Below are positions 54,763 to 63,591 of a DNA stretch of 64,000 nucleotides, in pieces. Numbering within the stretch: position 1 is the stretch's first letter; each line of letters opens with the position of its first letter. This DNA is from Microbacterium sp. 4R-513 (lineage in GTDB: Bacteria > Actinomycetota > Actinomycetes > Actinomycetales > Microbacteriaceae). The position numbers and the translations under genes were made by a program. Where the stretch lies: positions 186,001 through 250,000 of the forward strand of contig NZ_CP049256.1 in the NCBI RefSeq assembly GCF_011046485.1. The letters run 5' to 3'. Under the pieces are notes generated by a model, which was not told the origin of the DNA, searched no databases, and saw nothing but the letters and a program-made list of their open reading frames with translations.

Positions 54763-55884
54763 ATGAGCACGACGGACGAGCAGCGCAAGACCGACGAGGA
54801 GCAGATCCCTGACCCCGAGAACCCGGCGAAGCCGGACTCCCTCCGCGAGATCGACAAGCGATCGTGGAAGTACGTCGTCAAGAAGACACTGCGCGAGTTC
54901 TCCGACGACCAGTGCACCGACATCGCAGCCGGGCTCACGTACTTCGCGGTGCTCGCGCTCTTCCCCGCGCTGATCGCCGTGTTCTCGATCCTCGGCGTGA
55001 TCGGTCAGGGCGAGTCGGCAGCCGAGGCGATCACGGGGATCATCCAGAGCTTCGCTCCGGACGCCGCCGACGCCCTCGACGGCCCGCTCAGCGACATCGC
55101 CAACTCGCCCGGCGCCGGCTTCGCCCTCATCTCGGGCATCGTGCTGGCGATCTGGGCCGCGTCCGGCTACGTCGGGGCGTTCAGCCGGGCCATGAACCGC
55201 ATCTACGAGATCGAGGAGGGTCGCCCCTTCTGGAAGCTGAAGCCGGCACAGCTGCTCGTGACCGTGATCGGCATCGTGATGATCGCGATCGCCGCCATCA
55301 TCCTCGTCGTCTCGGGCCCCGTCGCCGACGCGGTCGGCTCAGCGCTCGGTCTCGGGGATGTCGCGACCACGGTCTGGTCGATCCTGAAGTGGCCGGTGCT
55401 GGCATTCATCGTCGTGCTGATGGTCGCGATCCTGTACTACGCGACTCCGAACGCCAAGCAGCCGAAGTTCCGCTGGATCAGCCTGGGCTCGCTTCTCGCG
55501 ATCCTCGTGCTCACGCTCGCGACGGTCGCCTTCGGCATCTACGTCACGAACTTCTCGAACTACGACCGCACGTACGGGTCGCTCGCCGGGATCGTGATCT
55601 TCCTGCTCTGGCTCTACATCGCCAACCTCGCCCTCCTCTTCGGCGCCGAGTTCGACGCCGAGCTGGAGCGCGGCCGACAGCTGCAGGGCGGGCTGCCCGC
55701 CGAGGAGACGCTTCAGCTGCCGCCGCGGGACGACCGCAAGATCAAGAAGGCGGAGAAGAAGGACAAGGAGGAGCTCGAGGAGGCGCGCAGCATCCGCGAG
55801 GAGCACTCCGACGACGACGAGAACGCGTCGCGTAGCGGCTCGCGTGACAGCTCGCGTGACGATGCGAACCGGCCTACCAGCTGA
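54763..55884 (+). CDS. YihY/virulence factor BrkB-family membrane protein
   Basis: 373 residues. An acidic N-terminus, then about six membrane helices with AAGLTYFAVLALFPALIAVF, VGAFSRAMNRIYEIEEGRPFW and NYDRTYGSLAGIVIFLLWLY, the BrkB signature. The C-terminal 60 residues are highly charged and probably disordered in the cytoplasm. The function of this family is not established (once called RNase BN). GGAGAGACG precedes the ATG. Its stop overlaps the end of guaB1 by 11 bp (convergent). Confidence 0.93.
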   Translation: MSTTDEQRKTDEEQIPDPENPAKPDSLREIDKRSWKYVVKKTLREFSDDQCTDIAAGLTYFAVLALFPALIAVFSILGVIGQGESAAEAITGIIQSFAPDAADALDGPLSDIANSPGAGFALISGIVLAIWAASGYVGAFSRAMNRIYEIEEGRPFWKLKPAQLLVTVIGIVMIAIAAIILVVSGPVADAVGSALGLGDVATTVWSILKWPVLAFIVVLMVAILYYATPNAKQPKFRWISLGSLLAILVLTLATVAFGIYVTNFSNYDRTYGSLAGIVIFLLWLYIANLALLFGAEFDAELERGRQLQGGLPAEETLQLPPRDDRKIKKAEKKDKEELEEARSIREEHSDDDENASRSGSRDSSRDDANRPTS

Positions 55885-57337
55885 CCGGCAGCGCCTTTCC
55901 CTCTTCGTAGCCGGCGGCCGACTGCAGGCCGACCCGCGCACGCTCGTGGAATTCGGGTACCGTGGCGGCGCCCGCGTAGGTGAACGAGGAGCGCACGCCC
56001 GAGGTGATCATGTCGAGCAGGTCCTCGAGGCTCGGGCGCAGCGGGTCGAGGTAGATCTTCGACGACGAGATGCCCTCGGCGAAGAGCTCCTTGCGGGCGA
56101 GCTCGTAGGGGTCGAGGCGTCCGAAGCGCTCGTGCACGGCCTTCGTCGACGCCATCCCCCACGACTCCTTGTAGGCCCGGCCGGCGCCGTCGACCTGCAG
56201 CTCGCCGGGAGCCTCGATCGTGCCGGCGAACCAGGAGCCGATCATGACGGATGCCGCGCCCGCCGCGAGCGCGAGGGCCACGTCGCGCGGGTAGCGCACG
56301 CCGCCATCCGCCCACACGTGCGCGCCCATGACGCGCGCGGCCTCGGCGGTCTCGAGCACCGCCGAGAACTGCGGCCGGCCGACCGCGGTCATCATGCGAG
56401 TCGTGCACATCGCGCCCGGTCCCACGCCCACCTTCAGGATGTCGGCGCCGGCGGCGACGAGATCGTGCACGCCTTCGGCGGTCACGACGTTGCCGGCGGC
56501 GATCGGGATGCCGAGGCCGAGCTCGGCGACCGCCTGCAGCGCCCTCAGCATGCCCTCCTGGTGGCCGTGCGCGGTGTCGACGACGAGGACGTCGACCCCC
56601 GCTGCGGCGAGCGCCTGCGCCTTGGCCGCGACGTCGCCGTTGATGCCGACGGCAGCAGCGACGCCGAGGCGCCCGTTCGCGTCGACGGCCGGCCGATACA
56701 GGGTGGACCGCAGCGCGGTGCGGCGAGAGAGCGTGCCGACGAGGAAGCCGTGGTGGAGGATGCAGACCGTCTCGGCGCGCGCGCCGACGATGAGGTCGAA
56801 GGCGTGGCGCGGGGTCTCGACATCGTCGGCGTCGATCGATGCCGCATGGCCGCGGGCGAGGTCGCCGAGGCGGGCGTCGGGCAGCGCCGTGCCCAGACGC
56901 GTCGCCGGGATCACGCCGAGGATCTCCTCGATGCGGATGCCCTGGGGGTGGGTCCCCGCCGGAGCGACGACGATGCCGTGCCCCTCCGTCGCCGGGAGCA
57001 GCCGGGCGGCGTCGGCGACGGTGGCCTCCGGGGGAAGCACGAGAGGCGTGTCCCAGAGGACGGGCTGCGCCTTGACCCAGCGGATCGCGGCATCCAGTTC
57101 CTGAAGCGGCATGTCCTGCGGCAGCACGCCCAGGCCGCCGCGCCGAGCGAGGGTCGCCGCGAGGCGCGCGCCGGTCACGGAGTTCATGTTGGCCGAGACG
57201 AGGGGGATCGTCGCCGGGGTGCCGTCGCGCGGCGCGAGGTCGACATCGAGGCGGCTCGTGACCGAGGACCTGCGCGGCACCAGGAAGACGTCCGAGTAGG
57301 TCAGGTCGACGTCGGGCCGCTCACCGTAGAACTCCAC
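55874..57337 (-). CDS. guaB1: GuaB1 family IMP dehydrogenase-related protein (GMP reductase)
   Basis: 487 residues. IMPDH/GMPR fold with a CBS pair (residues about 95-220). The catalytic cysteine is in GVGPGAMCTTRMMTAVG. Mycobacterial GuaB1 is a GMP reductase, not an IMP dehydrogenase; that activity is likely here. GTG 57337 has a -10 box 6 nt upstream. It is convergent with yihY (11-bp overlap). Confidence 0.92.
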   Translation of the reverse strand: MEFYGERPDVDLTYSDVFLVPRRSSVTSRLDVDLAPRDGTPATIPLVSANMNSVTGARLAATLARRGGLGVLPQDMPLQELDAAIRWVKAQPVLWDTPLVLPPEATVADAARLLPATEGHGIVVAPAGTHPQGIRIEEILGVIPATRLGTALPDARLGDLARGHAASIDADDVETPRHAFDLIVGARAETVCILHHGFLVGTLSRRTALRSTLYRPAVDANGRLGVAAAVGINGDVAAKAQALAAAGVDVLVVDTAHGHQEGMLRALQAVAELGLGIPIAAGNVVTAEGVHDLVAAGADILKVGVGPGAMCTTRMMTAVGRPQFSAVLETAEAARVMGAHVWADGGVRYPRDVALALAAGAASVMIGSWFAGTIEAPGELQVDGAGRAYKESWGMASTKAVHERFGRLDPYELARKELFAEGISSSKIYLDPLRPSLEDLLDMITSGVRSSFTYAGAATVPEFHERARVGLQSAAGYEEGKALPVSW

Positions 57338-57343
57338 GCATCA

Positions 57344-57349
57344 AGGCTA
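57344..57349 (-). promoter_or_regulatory. -10 box (TAGCCT) of guaB1
   Basis: TAGCCT ends 6 nt before GTG 57337. Confidence 0.55.
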
Positions 57350-57512
57350 GTGATTCCTGCCTGTGGGAATAATGATGGCGATTCTTCCGCTGCGCGGACC
57401 TTCTGCCCCGGGAACCCCTCGACAGACTGGGTTAGGCTTAACAGTCGTGCGTGTGGGCGTATTCAGCCCCGCACGTTCAGTGATCTTCACCGATGAAAGC
57501 AGGCGATCCAGC

Positions 57513-60500
57513 GTGTCTAGCCAGGTGACGGGCGTCGGAGTTTCGAACGAGGGAGAGTTCGGAGCGAACGAGTGGCTCGTCGAGGAGCTGTACGAGCAAT
57601 TCAAGATCGACAGGAACTCGGTGGACAAGGCGTGGTGGCCGATCCTCGAGAACTATCACCCGGTCGATGAGGCGGCGCCGGCGGTGCCCGCAGCTCCATC
57701 AGCTCCGGCCTCCGAGGCGGCGGCGCCCACGCAGGCTCAGCCCGGTGCGTCCGAGCCACGTCCCGTGACCGCCCCCATCCCCGTCATCGGCGCACAGCCG
57801 GTCGCGCGCACGACCGCGAAGCCGGCGGCGAACCAGCCGATCCCCGCGCAGGCGCCGGCTGCCGTGCCCTCCACGGGAGAGGCATCCACCGAAGAAGATC
57901 AGGTCACGGTCCTCCGCGGCATGACCAAGACGCTCGCCGCCAACATGGACGAGTCGCTGACCGTGCCGACCGCGACGAGCGTGCGCACCGTCCCGGCGAA
58001 GCTCATGATCGACAACCGGATCGTGATCAACAACCACATGGCCCGCACTCGCGGCGGCAAGGTGAGCTTCACGCACCTCATCGGCTGGGCCATCATCCGG
58101 GCGCTCAAGGAGTTCCCGAGCCAGAACGTGTTCTACGCCGAGATCGACGGCAAGCCCTCGGTCGTCGCGCCCGCGCACGTCAACCTCGGCATCGCGATCG
58201 ATCTTCCGAAGCCCGACGGCACGCGCTCGCTCCTCGTGCCGAGCATCAAGCGCGCCGACACCCTCACCTTCGGCGAGTACCTGGCCTCCTACGAAGACCT
58301 CATCTCGCGCGCACGCGGCAACAAGCTGACGGCGGGCGACTTCCAGGGCACGACGATCTCGCTCACGAACCCGGGCGGCATCGGCACCGTCCACTCGGTC
58401 CCCCGCCTGATGAAGGGGCAGGGATGCATCGTGGGCGCCGGCGCTCTCGAGTACCCCGCCGAGTTCCAGGGCTCGAGCGAGAAGACGCTCGTCGAGCTCG
58501 GCATCGGAAAGACGATCACCCTCACGAGCACCTACGACCACCGCGTCATCCAGGGCGCCGGCTCGGGCGAGTTCCTCAAGAAGGTGCACGAGCTGCTCAT
58601 CGGGCAGCGCAACTTCTACGAAGACATCTTTGCGGCGCTGCGGATCCCGTACGCGCCGATCCACTGGGCGAGCGACATCAACGTCGACATTGCCGAGCGC
58701 GTCGACAAGACCGCCCGCGTGCAGGAGCTCATCAACTCCTTCCGGGTCCGCGGCCACCTCATGGCCGACATCGACCCGCTCGAGTACGTGCAGCGCACCC
58801 ACCCCGATCTCGAGATCGAGAACCACGGCCTGACCTTCTGGGACCTCGACCGCGAGTTCGTCACCGGCGGCTTCGGCGGCAAGCGCATCATGAAGCTGCG
58901 CGACATCCTCGGCGTCCTGCGCGACTCCTACTGCCGCACGATCGGCATCGAGTACATGCACATCCAGGACCCGGGCCAGCGCGCCTGGTTCCAGGAGCAC
59001 GTCGAGATCAAGTACCAGAAGCCCGGCCACGACGAGCAGCTGCGCATCCTGTCGAAGCTCAACGAGGCCGAGGCGTTCGAGACGTTCCTGCAGACCAAGT
59101 ACGTCGGTCAGAAGCGCTTCAGCCTCGAGGGCGGCGAGTCCCTCATCCCGCTCCTCGACGAGATCCTCCAGGGCGCCGCACAGTCGGGCCTCGACGGCGC
59201 GGCCATCGGCATGGCCCACCGCGGCCGCCTCAACGTGCTGACGAACATCGCCGGCAAGACGTACGGCCAGGTCTTCCGCGAGTTCGAGGGCTCGGTCGCC
59301 GTGGGCAGCAAGAGCGGGTCGGGCGACGTCAAGTACCACCTCGGCACCGAGGGAACCTTCGTCGCCGACGGCGGCGACGAGCTCCCCGTGCTCCTCGCGG
59401 CCAACCCGTCGCACCTCGAGACCGTCGACGGCGTGCTCGAGGGCATCACCCGCGCGAAGCAGGACCGCAAGCCCATCGGCACGTTCTCCTGGCTGCCGAT
59501 CCTCGTCCACGGCGACGCGGCCTTCGCGGGCCAGGGCGTCGTCGTCGAGACGCTGCAGATGTCGCAGCTGCGCGGCTACCGCACGGGCGGCACGATCCAC
59601 GTCGTCGTCAACAACCAGGTCGGCTTCACGACGGTCCCCGGCGACGCGCGCAGCTCGATCTACGCGACCGACGTCGCCAAGACGATCCAGGCGCCGATCT
59701 TCCACGTGAACGGGGACGACCCCGAGGCCGTCGTCCGCGTCGCACAGCTCGCCTTCGCCTACCGCGAGCAGTTCCACCGCGACGTCGTGATCGACCTCGT
59801 CTGCTACCGCCGGCGCGGACACAACGAGGGCGACGATCCCTCGATGACGCAGCCGCTCATGACGAACCTCATCGAGGCGAAGCGCTCCGTCCGGCGGCTG
59901 TACACCGAGGCCCTCGTCGGTCGCGGCGACATCACCGAGGAGGAGTACGAGAAGGCGAAGCTCGACTTCCAGAACGGCCTCGAGGTGGCGTTCGCCGAGA
60001 CGCACGCCGCCCAGACGGGCACGCACCCGGTCGTCCCGGATGCCGAGGCATCCGCCCCCGTCTCGGGAGCCCCTGAGACGACCGGCGTGCCCACTGAGAT
60101 CGTGCAGCTCATCGGCGACGCCTTCGTCAACAAGCCCGACGGCTTCACGGTGCATCCGAAGCTCCAGCAGCTGCTCGACAAGCGCCTCGACATGAGCCGC
60201 AACGGCGGCATCGACTGGGCCTTCGGCGAGCTCCTCGCTTTCGGCTCGCTGCTCATCGAGGGCACGAACGTCCGCCTCGCGGGTCAGGATGCGCGCCGCG
60301 GCACCTTCGTGCAGCGCCACGCCGTCCTCCACGACCGGGCGAACGGCCAGGAGTGGATCCCGCTGGCGAACCTCGGCGACAGCCAGGGACGCTTCTGGGT
60401 CTACGACTCGCTGCTCAGCGAGTACGCCGCGATGGGCTTCGAGTACGGCTACTCCGTCGAGCGCGCCGACTCGCTCGTCCTGTGGGAGGCGCAGTTCGGC

Positions 60501-61241
60501 GACTTCGCCAACGGCGCCCAGTCGGTCATCGACGAGTACATCTCGGCGGCCGAGCAGAAGTGGGGCCAGCAGTCGAGCGTCGTGCTGCTCCTCCCCCACG
60601 GCTACGAGGGTCAGGGACCCGACCACTCGTCGGCCCGCATCGAGCGGTACCTGTCGCTGTGCGCGCAGGACAACATGACCGTCGCCCGCCCCTCGACCCC
60701 GGCGTCGTACTTCCACCTGCTGCGCCGGCAGGCCTACGCACGGCCCCGGCGGCCGCTCATCGTCTTCACGCCGAAGGCGATGCTGCGCCTCCGCGGGGCG
60801 ACCAGCAAGGTCGAGGATTTCGTCAACGGGACCTTCCAGCCCGTGCTCGACGACGACCGCGGCGTCGACAAGGGCGCCGTCACGCGCGTGCTCCTGCACG
60901 CCGGCAAGATCCACTGGGATCTGCGCGCGGAGCTCGAGAAGAACCCCAACCCCGAGGTCGCGCTCGTGCGCCTCGAGCAGTTCTACCCGGCGCCGATCCA
61001 GGAGCTGAACGCCGTCATCGACAGCTACCCGAACGCGCAGCTGTACTGGGTGCAGGACGAGCCCGAGAACCAGGGTGCCTGGCCGTTCATCGCGCTCGAG
61101 GTCGTCAAGCACCTGCACGGCCGCACGATCCGCCGCATCTCGCGCAGCGCCGCGGCCTCGCCCGCGACGGGCTCGCCCAAGGTGCACGCGGTCGAGCACG
61201 CCGAGCTGATGAAGAAGGCGCTCACCACGACGTCACGCTGA
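57513..61241 (+). CDS. kgd: multifunctional 2-oxoglutarate decarboxylase/dehydrogenase E1-E2 (Kgd)
   Basis: 1242 residues from GTG 57513 (VSSQVTGVGVSNEG), the actinobacterial fused form. An N-terminal E1-type motif (FGANEWLVEELYEQF) and Ala/Pro linker precede an E2-succinyltransferase domain (about 125-360, with catalytic YDHRVIQGAGSGEFLKKVH), then a ThDP-dependent E1 domain (GMAHRGRLNVLTNI, ThDP motif GDAAFAGQGVV...VNNQVGF). It joins the TCA cycle from 2-oxoglutarate to succinyl-CoA or succinic semialdehyde. The upstream 150 bp is shorter in conserved signal; I could not define the promoter. It ends in a perfect terminator. Confidence 0.94.
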   Translation: MSSQVTGVGVSNEGEFGANEWLVEELYEQFKIDRNSVDKAWWPILENYHPVDEAAPAVPAAPSAPASEAAAPTQAQPGASEPRPVTAPIPVIGAQPVARTTAKPAANQPIPAQAPAAVPSTGEASTEEDQVTVLRGMTKTLAANMDESLTVPTATSVRTVPAKLMIDNRIVINNHMARTRGGKVSFTHLIGWAIIRALKEFPSQNVFYAEIDGKPSVVAPAHVNLGIAIDLPKPDGTRSLLVPSIKRADTLTFGEYLASYEDLISRARGNKLTAGDFQGTTISLTNPGGIGTVHSVPRLMKGQGCIVGAGALEYPAEFQGSSEKTLVELGIGKTITLTSTYDHRVIQGAGSGEFLKKVHELLIGQRNFYEDIFAALRIPYAPIHWASDINVDIAERVDKTARVQELINSFRVRGHLMADIDPLEYVQRTHPDLEIENHGLTFWDLDREFVTGGFGGKRIMKLRDILGVLRDSYCRTIGIEYMHIQDPGQRAWFQEHVEIKYQKPGHDEQLRILSKLNEAEAFETFLQTKYVGQKRFSLEGGESLIPLLDEILQGAAQSGLDGAAIGMAHRGRLNVLTNIAGKTYGQVFREFEGSVAVGSKSGSGDVKYHLGTEGTFVADGGDELPVLLAANPSHLETVDGVLEGITRAKQDRKPIGTFSWLPILVHGDAAFAGQGVVVETLQMSQLRGYRTGGTIHVVVNNQVGFTTVPGDARSSIYATDVAKTIQAPIFHVNGDDPEAVVRVAQLAFAYREQFHRDVVIDLVCYRRRGHNEGDDPSMTQPLMTNLIEAKRSVRRLYTEALVGRGDITEEEYEKAKLDFQNGLEVAFAETHAAQTGTHPVVPDAEASAPVSGAPETTGVPTEIVQLIGDAFVNKPDGFTVHPKLQQLLDKRLDMSRNGGIDWAFGELLAFGSLLIEGTNVRLAGQDARRGTFVQRHAVLHDRANGQEWIPLANLGDSQGRFWVYDSLLSEYAAMGFEYGYSVERADSLVLWEAQFGDFANGAQSVIDEYISAAEQKWGQQSSVVLLLPHGYEGQGPDHSSARIERYLSLCAQDNMTVARPSTPASYFHLLRRQAYARPRRPLIVFTPKAMLRLRGATSKVEDFVNGTFQPVLDDDRGVDKGAVTRVLLHAGKIHWDLRAELEKNPNPEVALVRLEQFYPAPIQELNAVIDSYPNAQLYWVQDEPENQGAWPFIALEVVKHLHGRTIRRISRSAAASPATGSPKVHAVEHAELMKKALTTTSR

Positions 61242-61260
61242 CGCCCGCGACACATCCTGC

Positions 61261-61291
61261 GAGGGCCGCTGCCGTTCCGGCAGCGGCCCTC
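61261..61291 (+). terminator. terminator of kgd
   Basis: A perfect 14-bp stem (GAGGGCCGCTGCCG and its complement) with loop TTC. Confidence 0.9.
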
Positions 61292-61344
61292 GCTGTCGGT
61301 CGGCGCCGCCCGCCTCCCGGGCCCGGCTGTGCCCAGCGCCACAG

Positions 61345-61388
61345 TTTCCTGCGAGCGCCACGTCGGCCGACGTGGCGCTCGCAGGAAA
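61345..61388. repeat. 44-bp perfect palindrome between kgd and glpD
   Basis: Two exact 22-nt half-sites (61345-61366 and 61367-61388) with no spacer; one mismatched pair outside it still leaves flanking pairs to 61342-61391. It may be the terminator of the leftward glpD or a mobile palindromic repeat. Confidence 0.85.
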
Positions 61389-61418
61389 GTGTCTCCGTCG
61401 GGTGAAGCGCGCGACGGC

Positions 61419-62966
61419 TCAGGCCGGATCGACGCCGGCCCGAGCGAAGGCGGCGGCCGCGGCATCCATCGACTCGTCCCGATCAGCCGCGACCAGCCCG
61501 AGGCGGGTGCGGCGGTCGAGCAGATCGTCGATCGTGAGGGCTCCCTCGACGGCGACCCCCCACTGCAGCTCCTGGGCGGTGACACCTCGGGCCGCGCCCG
61601 GGCCGTCGGGGAGGGATGCCGCGAAAGGGGCTTCCGCGCCGAATCGGCGCACGAATCGCCCCGGCGCGGCGATCTCGCCCAGGCGCGCCCGTGGCCAGGC
61701 GCCGACGAGGGCAAGCGTCCGCGTCACGGACGGCCGAGCCGGGAGCAGCCGACGGCGGATCGCCTCGTCGATGCCGTCCTCGGCCATCCGCCGGTACGTC
61801 GTGAGCTTGCCGCCGACCACGGTGAGCACGCCGCTGGACGATTCGATGATCGCGTGGCGCCGGGAGAGGTCGCTCGTCTCGCCGTCGTCGTGCGCCGACG
61901 TCAGGAGCGGGCGGAGCCCGGCGTACGTGCCCACGACGTCGTCGCGCGTCAGCGGCTCGGCGAGGACGGAGCCGACCGTGTCGAGGAGGAGGTCGATCTC
62001 AGGGTCGGTCGCGCGCGGCACGTCGGGGATCGGCCCGTCTGCCGGCACGTCGGTGAGGCCGATGTAGGTCCGACCATGCTGCGCGGGGAGCGTGAAGACG
62101 AAGCGGCTCCGCGAGCCGGCCACCGGCACCGTGAGCGACACGTCGGAGCCCCCGAGGCGCGCGGACTCGACGACGAGGTGGGTGCCGCGGCTCGGTCGCA
62201 GCCGCACGTCGGGGTCGAGCTCGCCCGCCCACACCCCCGTCGCGTTCACGACAGCGCGTGCCTCCAGGTCGAACTGCTCCCCAGTGAGCTCATCGCGCAG
62301 GCGCACGCGATCGCCCGATGCCGCGACGGCAGCGACGCGCGTGAGGACGGATGCCCCGTGCCCCGCCGCCGTCCGGGCGACGCCGATGACCAGCCGCGAG
62401 TCGTCGATCAGCTGGCCGTCCCAGCCGCGCATCGCACCGCGCAGCCCGTCGCGCCGCACGGCGGGCACGAGGCCGAGCGTCGCAGCGACGCCGATCGGCC
62501 CCGGCGAGCGCAGGACCGCGTCGGGCGTGCCGACGAAGCGCCGGAGGCCGTCGCCGAGTCCGTACCCCATGCCGATGAACGCGCCCTGCGACAGGTGGCC
62601 GGGCGCGTACAGCGGCAGCACCTGAGCGAGGGGCCTCGTGAGGTGCGGGGCGATGCGGGTGAGGAGCAGATGGCGCTCCGCCGCGCTCTCGTGCGCGATG
62701 CCGAGCTGACCCGAGGCGAGGTAGCGCAGGCCGCCGTGGACGAGCTTGGAGCTCCAGCGGCTCGTGCCGTGCGCGAGGTCGTGGCGCTCGACGAGCACCG
62801 TCCGCAGGCCTCGGGTCGCGGCATCCAGCGCGAGCCCCGCCCCGGTGATGCCGCCGCCGATCACGACGACGTCGACGCGGGGACCGTCGGCCAGCCGGCG
62901 CAGCTCGGCCGAGCGCCGGGCGGCGTTCAGCGTGGACGCGAAGGGCGTGCGGCCGACGACCCTCAT
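61419..62966 (-). CDS. glpD: glycerol-3-phosphate dehydrogenase, aerobic type
   Basis: 515 residues. FAD-dependent, membrane-associated oxidation of sn-glycerol-3-phosphate to dihydroxyacetone phosphate. The N-terminal GGGITGAGLALDAATRG dinucleotide motif, SRWSSKLVHGGLRYL (the substrate/FAD region HGGLRYL) and GGKLTTYRRMAE near the C-terminus are clear. Its ATG overlaps the tetR stop (ATGA), so it is in one unit with the regulator. Confidence 0.94.
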   Translation of the reverse strand: MRVVGRTPFASTLNAARRSAELRRLADGPRVDVVVIGGGITGAGLALDAATRGLRTVLVERHDLAHGTSRWSSKLVHGGLRYLASGQLGIAHESAAERHLLLTRIAPHLTRPLAQVLPLYAPGHLSQGAFIGMGYGLGDGLRRFVGTPDAVLRSPGPIGVAATLGLVPAVRRDGLRGAMRGWDGQLIDDSRLVIGVARTAAGHGASVLTRVAAVAASGDRVRLRDELTGEQFDLEARAVVNATGVWAGELDPDVRLRPSRGTHLVVESARLGGSDVSLTVPVAGSRSRFVFTLPAQHGRTYIGLTDVPADGPIPDVPRATDPEIDLLLDTVGSVLAEPLTRDDVVGTYAGLRPLLTSAHDDGETSDLSRRHAIIESSSGVLTVVGGKLTTYRRMAEDGIDEAIRRRLLPARPSVTRTLALVGAWPRARLGEIAAPGRFVRRFGAEAPFAASLPDGPGAARGVTAQELQWGVAVEGALTIDDLLDRRTRLGLVAADRDESMDAAAAAFARAGVDPA

Positions 62967-63556
62967 CGCAGGTATCCCTCGAGGGCCCGCGTCAGCTCGA
63001 CGGACCAGGCGTCGGGCGGCAGCCATTCCTCGACGAGGGGCGCGGAGAGCACTGCCGACTGGGCGATGAGCAGGACGGTCGCGGAAAGCGCGTCGGGGTC
63101 GCCCGTGCGCACGAAGCCGTCCGCCTGACCGGCGCGCAGGCGTCGGGCGAGGTCGGTGTGGATCGCCCGCTGGCTCGTCCCGAGGCGCGTGAGGACATAA
63201 CGGCCGAGAAGTTCGGGGTCGGTGTCGCGCAGGCGGCGGAGCAGAGGCATCCGTCGCACCCTTCCGGCGGTGGAGACGAGCAGGGCCACGAGCTCCTCGA
63301 GGTCGCCCGGACCGTCGTCGGCGGGAAGAGCTGCGATGAGCTCGCGCGTCACGAGTGCGGCGAAGACCGACTGCGCGTCGGGCCAGTACCGGTACAGGGT
63401 CTGGCGCGAGACCCCGGCCCGGCGGGCGATGTCGGATGCCGTCGTCCGGCGGATCCCGTGGGCGATCACCTCCGCGAGCGCGGCGTCGAGCAGAGCCGTC
63501 TCGGTCTCGGCGGTCGCTCCCCGCGGGGCGGCGGAGCGGGTCGGCATCGATGCCAT
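62963..63556 (-). CDS. TetR/AcrR-family regulator
   Basis: 197 residues. The N-terminal helix-turn-helix (DIARRAGVSRQTLYRYWPDAQSVF, residues about 43-66) is typical; the ligand-binding helices follow. It heads the glpD operon and is divergent from the alkyl-DHAP-synthase-like gene, so it probably controls both. The intergenic inverted repeat TGACA-N13-TGTCA is a good operator candidate. ATG 63556 has a -10 box 6 nt upstream. Confidence 0.9.
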   Translation of the reverse strand: MASMPTRSAAPRGATAETETALLDAALAEVIAHGIRRTTASDIARRAGVSRQTLYRYWPDAQSVFAALVTRELIAALPADDGPGDLEELVALLVSTAGRVRRMPLLRRLRDTDPELLGRYVLTRLGTSQRAIHTDLARRLRAGQADGFVRTGDPDALSATVLLIAQSAVLSAPLVEEWLPPDAWSVELTRALEGYLR

Positions 63557-63557
63557 G

Positions 63558-63580
63558 TGACAACCATACAGAATGTGTCA
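63558..63580. promoter_or_regulatory. candidate TetR operator between tetR-glpD and the flavoenzyme gene
   Basis: TGACA and its inverted TGTCA, separated by 13 nt, overlap both promoters (TATGGT 63563-63568 on the minus strand; CATACT 63579-63584 on the plus strand). Confidence 0.5.
63563..63568 (-). promoter_or_regulatory. -10 box (TATGGT) of tetR-glpD
   Basis: TATGGT ends 6 nt before ATG 63556. Confidence 0.5.
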
Positions 63581-63584
63581 TACT
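63579..63584 (+). promoter_or_regulatory. -10 box (CATACT) of the alkyl-DHAP-synthase-like gene
   Basis: CATACT ends 7 nt before ATG 63592; TGTGAC 17 nt upstream can serve as -35. Confidence 0.5.
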
Positions 63585-63591
63585 GTCGCCC

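Noticed and set aside
57430..57445. GGTTAGGCTTAAC near the kgd start as a second IdeR/DtxR box
   Set aside because: Only about 12 of 19 positions match and the right half-site is poor; not supported as an operator without binding data.
57699..61199. Antisense frame of about 1166 codons across kgd
   Set aside because: It mirrors kgd codon structure, with no Shine-Dalgarno or domain; a GC shadow.
61345..61388. Palindrome as an antiterminator or attenuator for kgd
   Set aside because: It lies after the kgd stop and terminator and cannot control kgd initiation; terminator or dispersed repeat is more likely.
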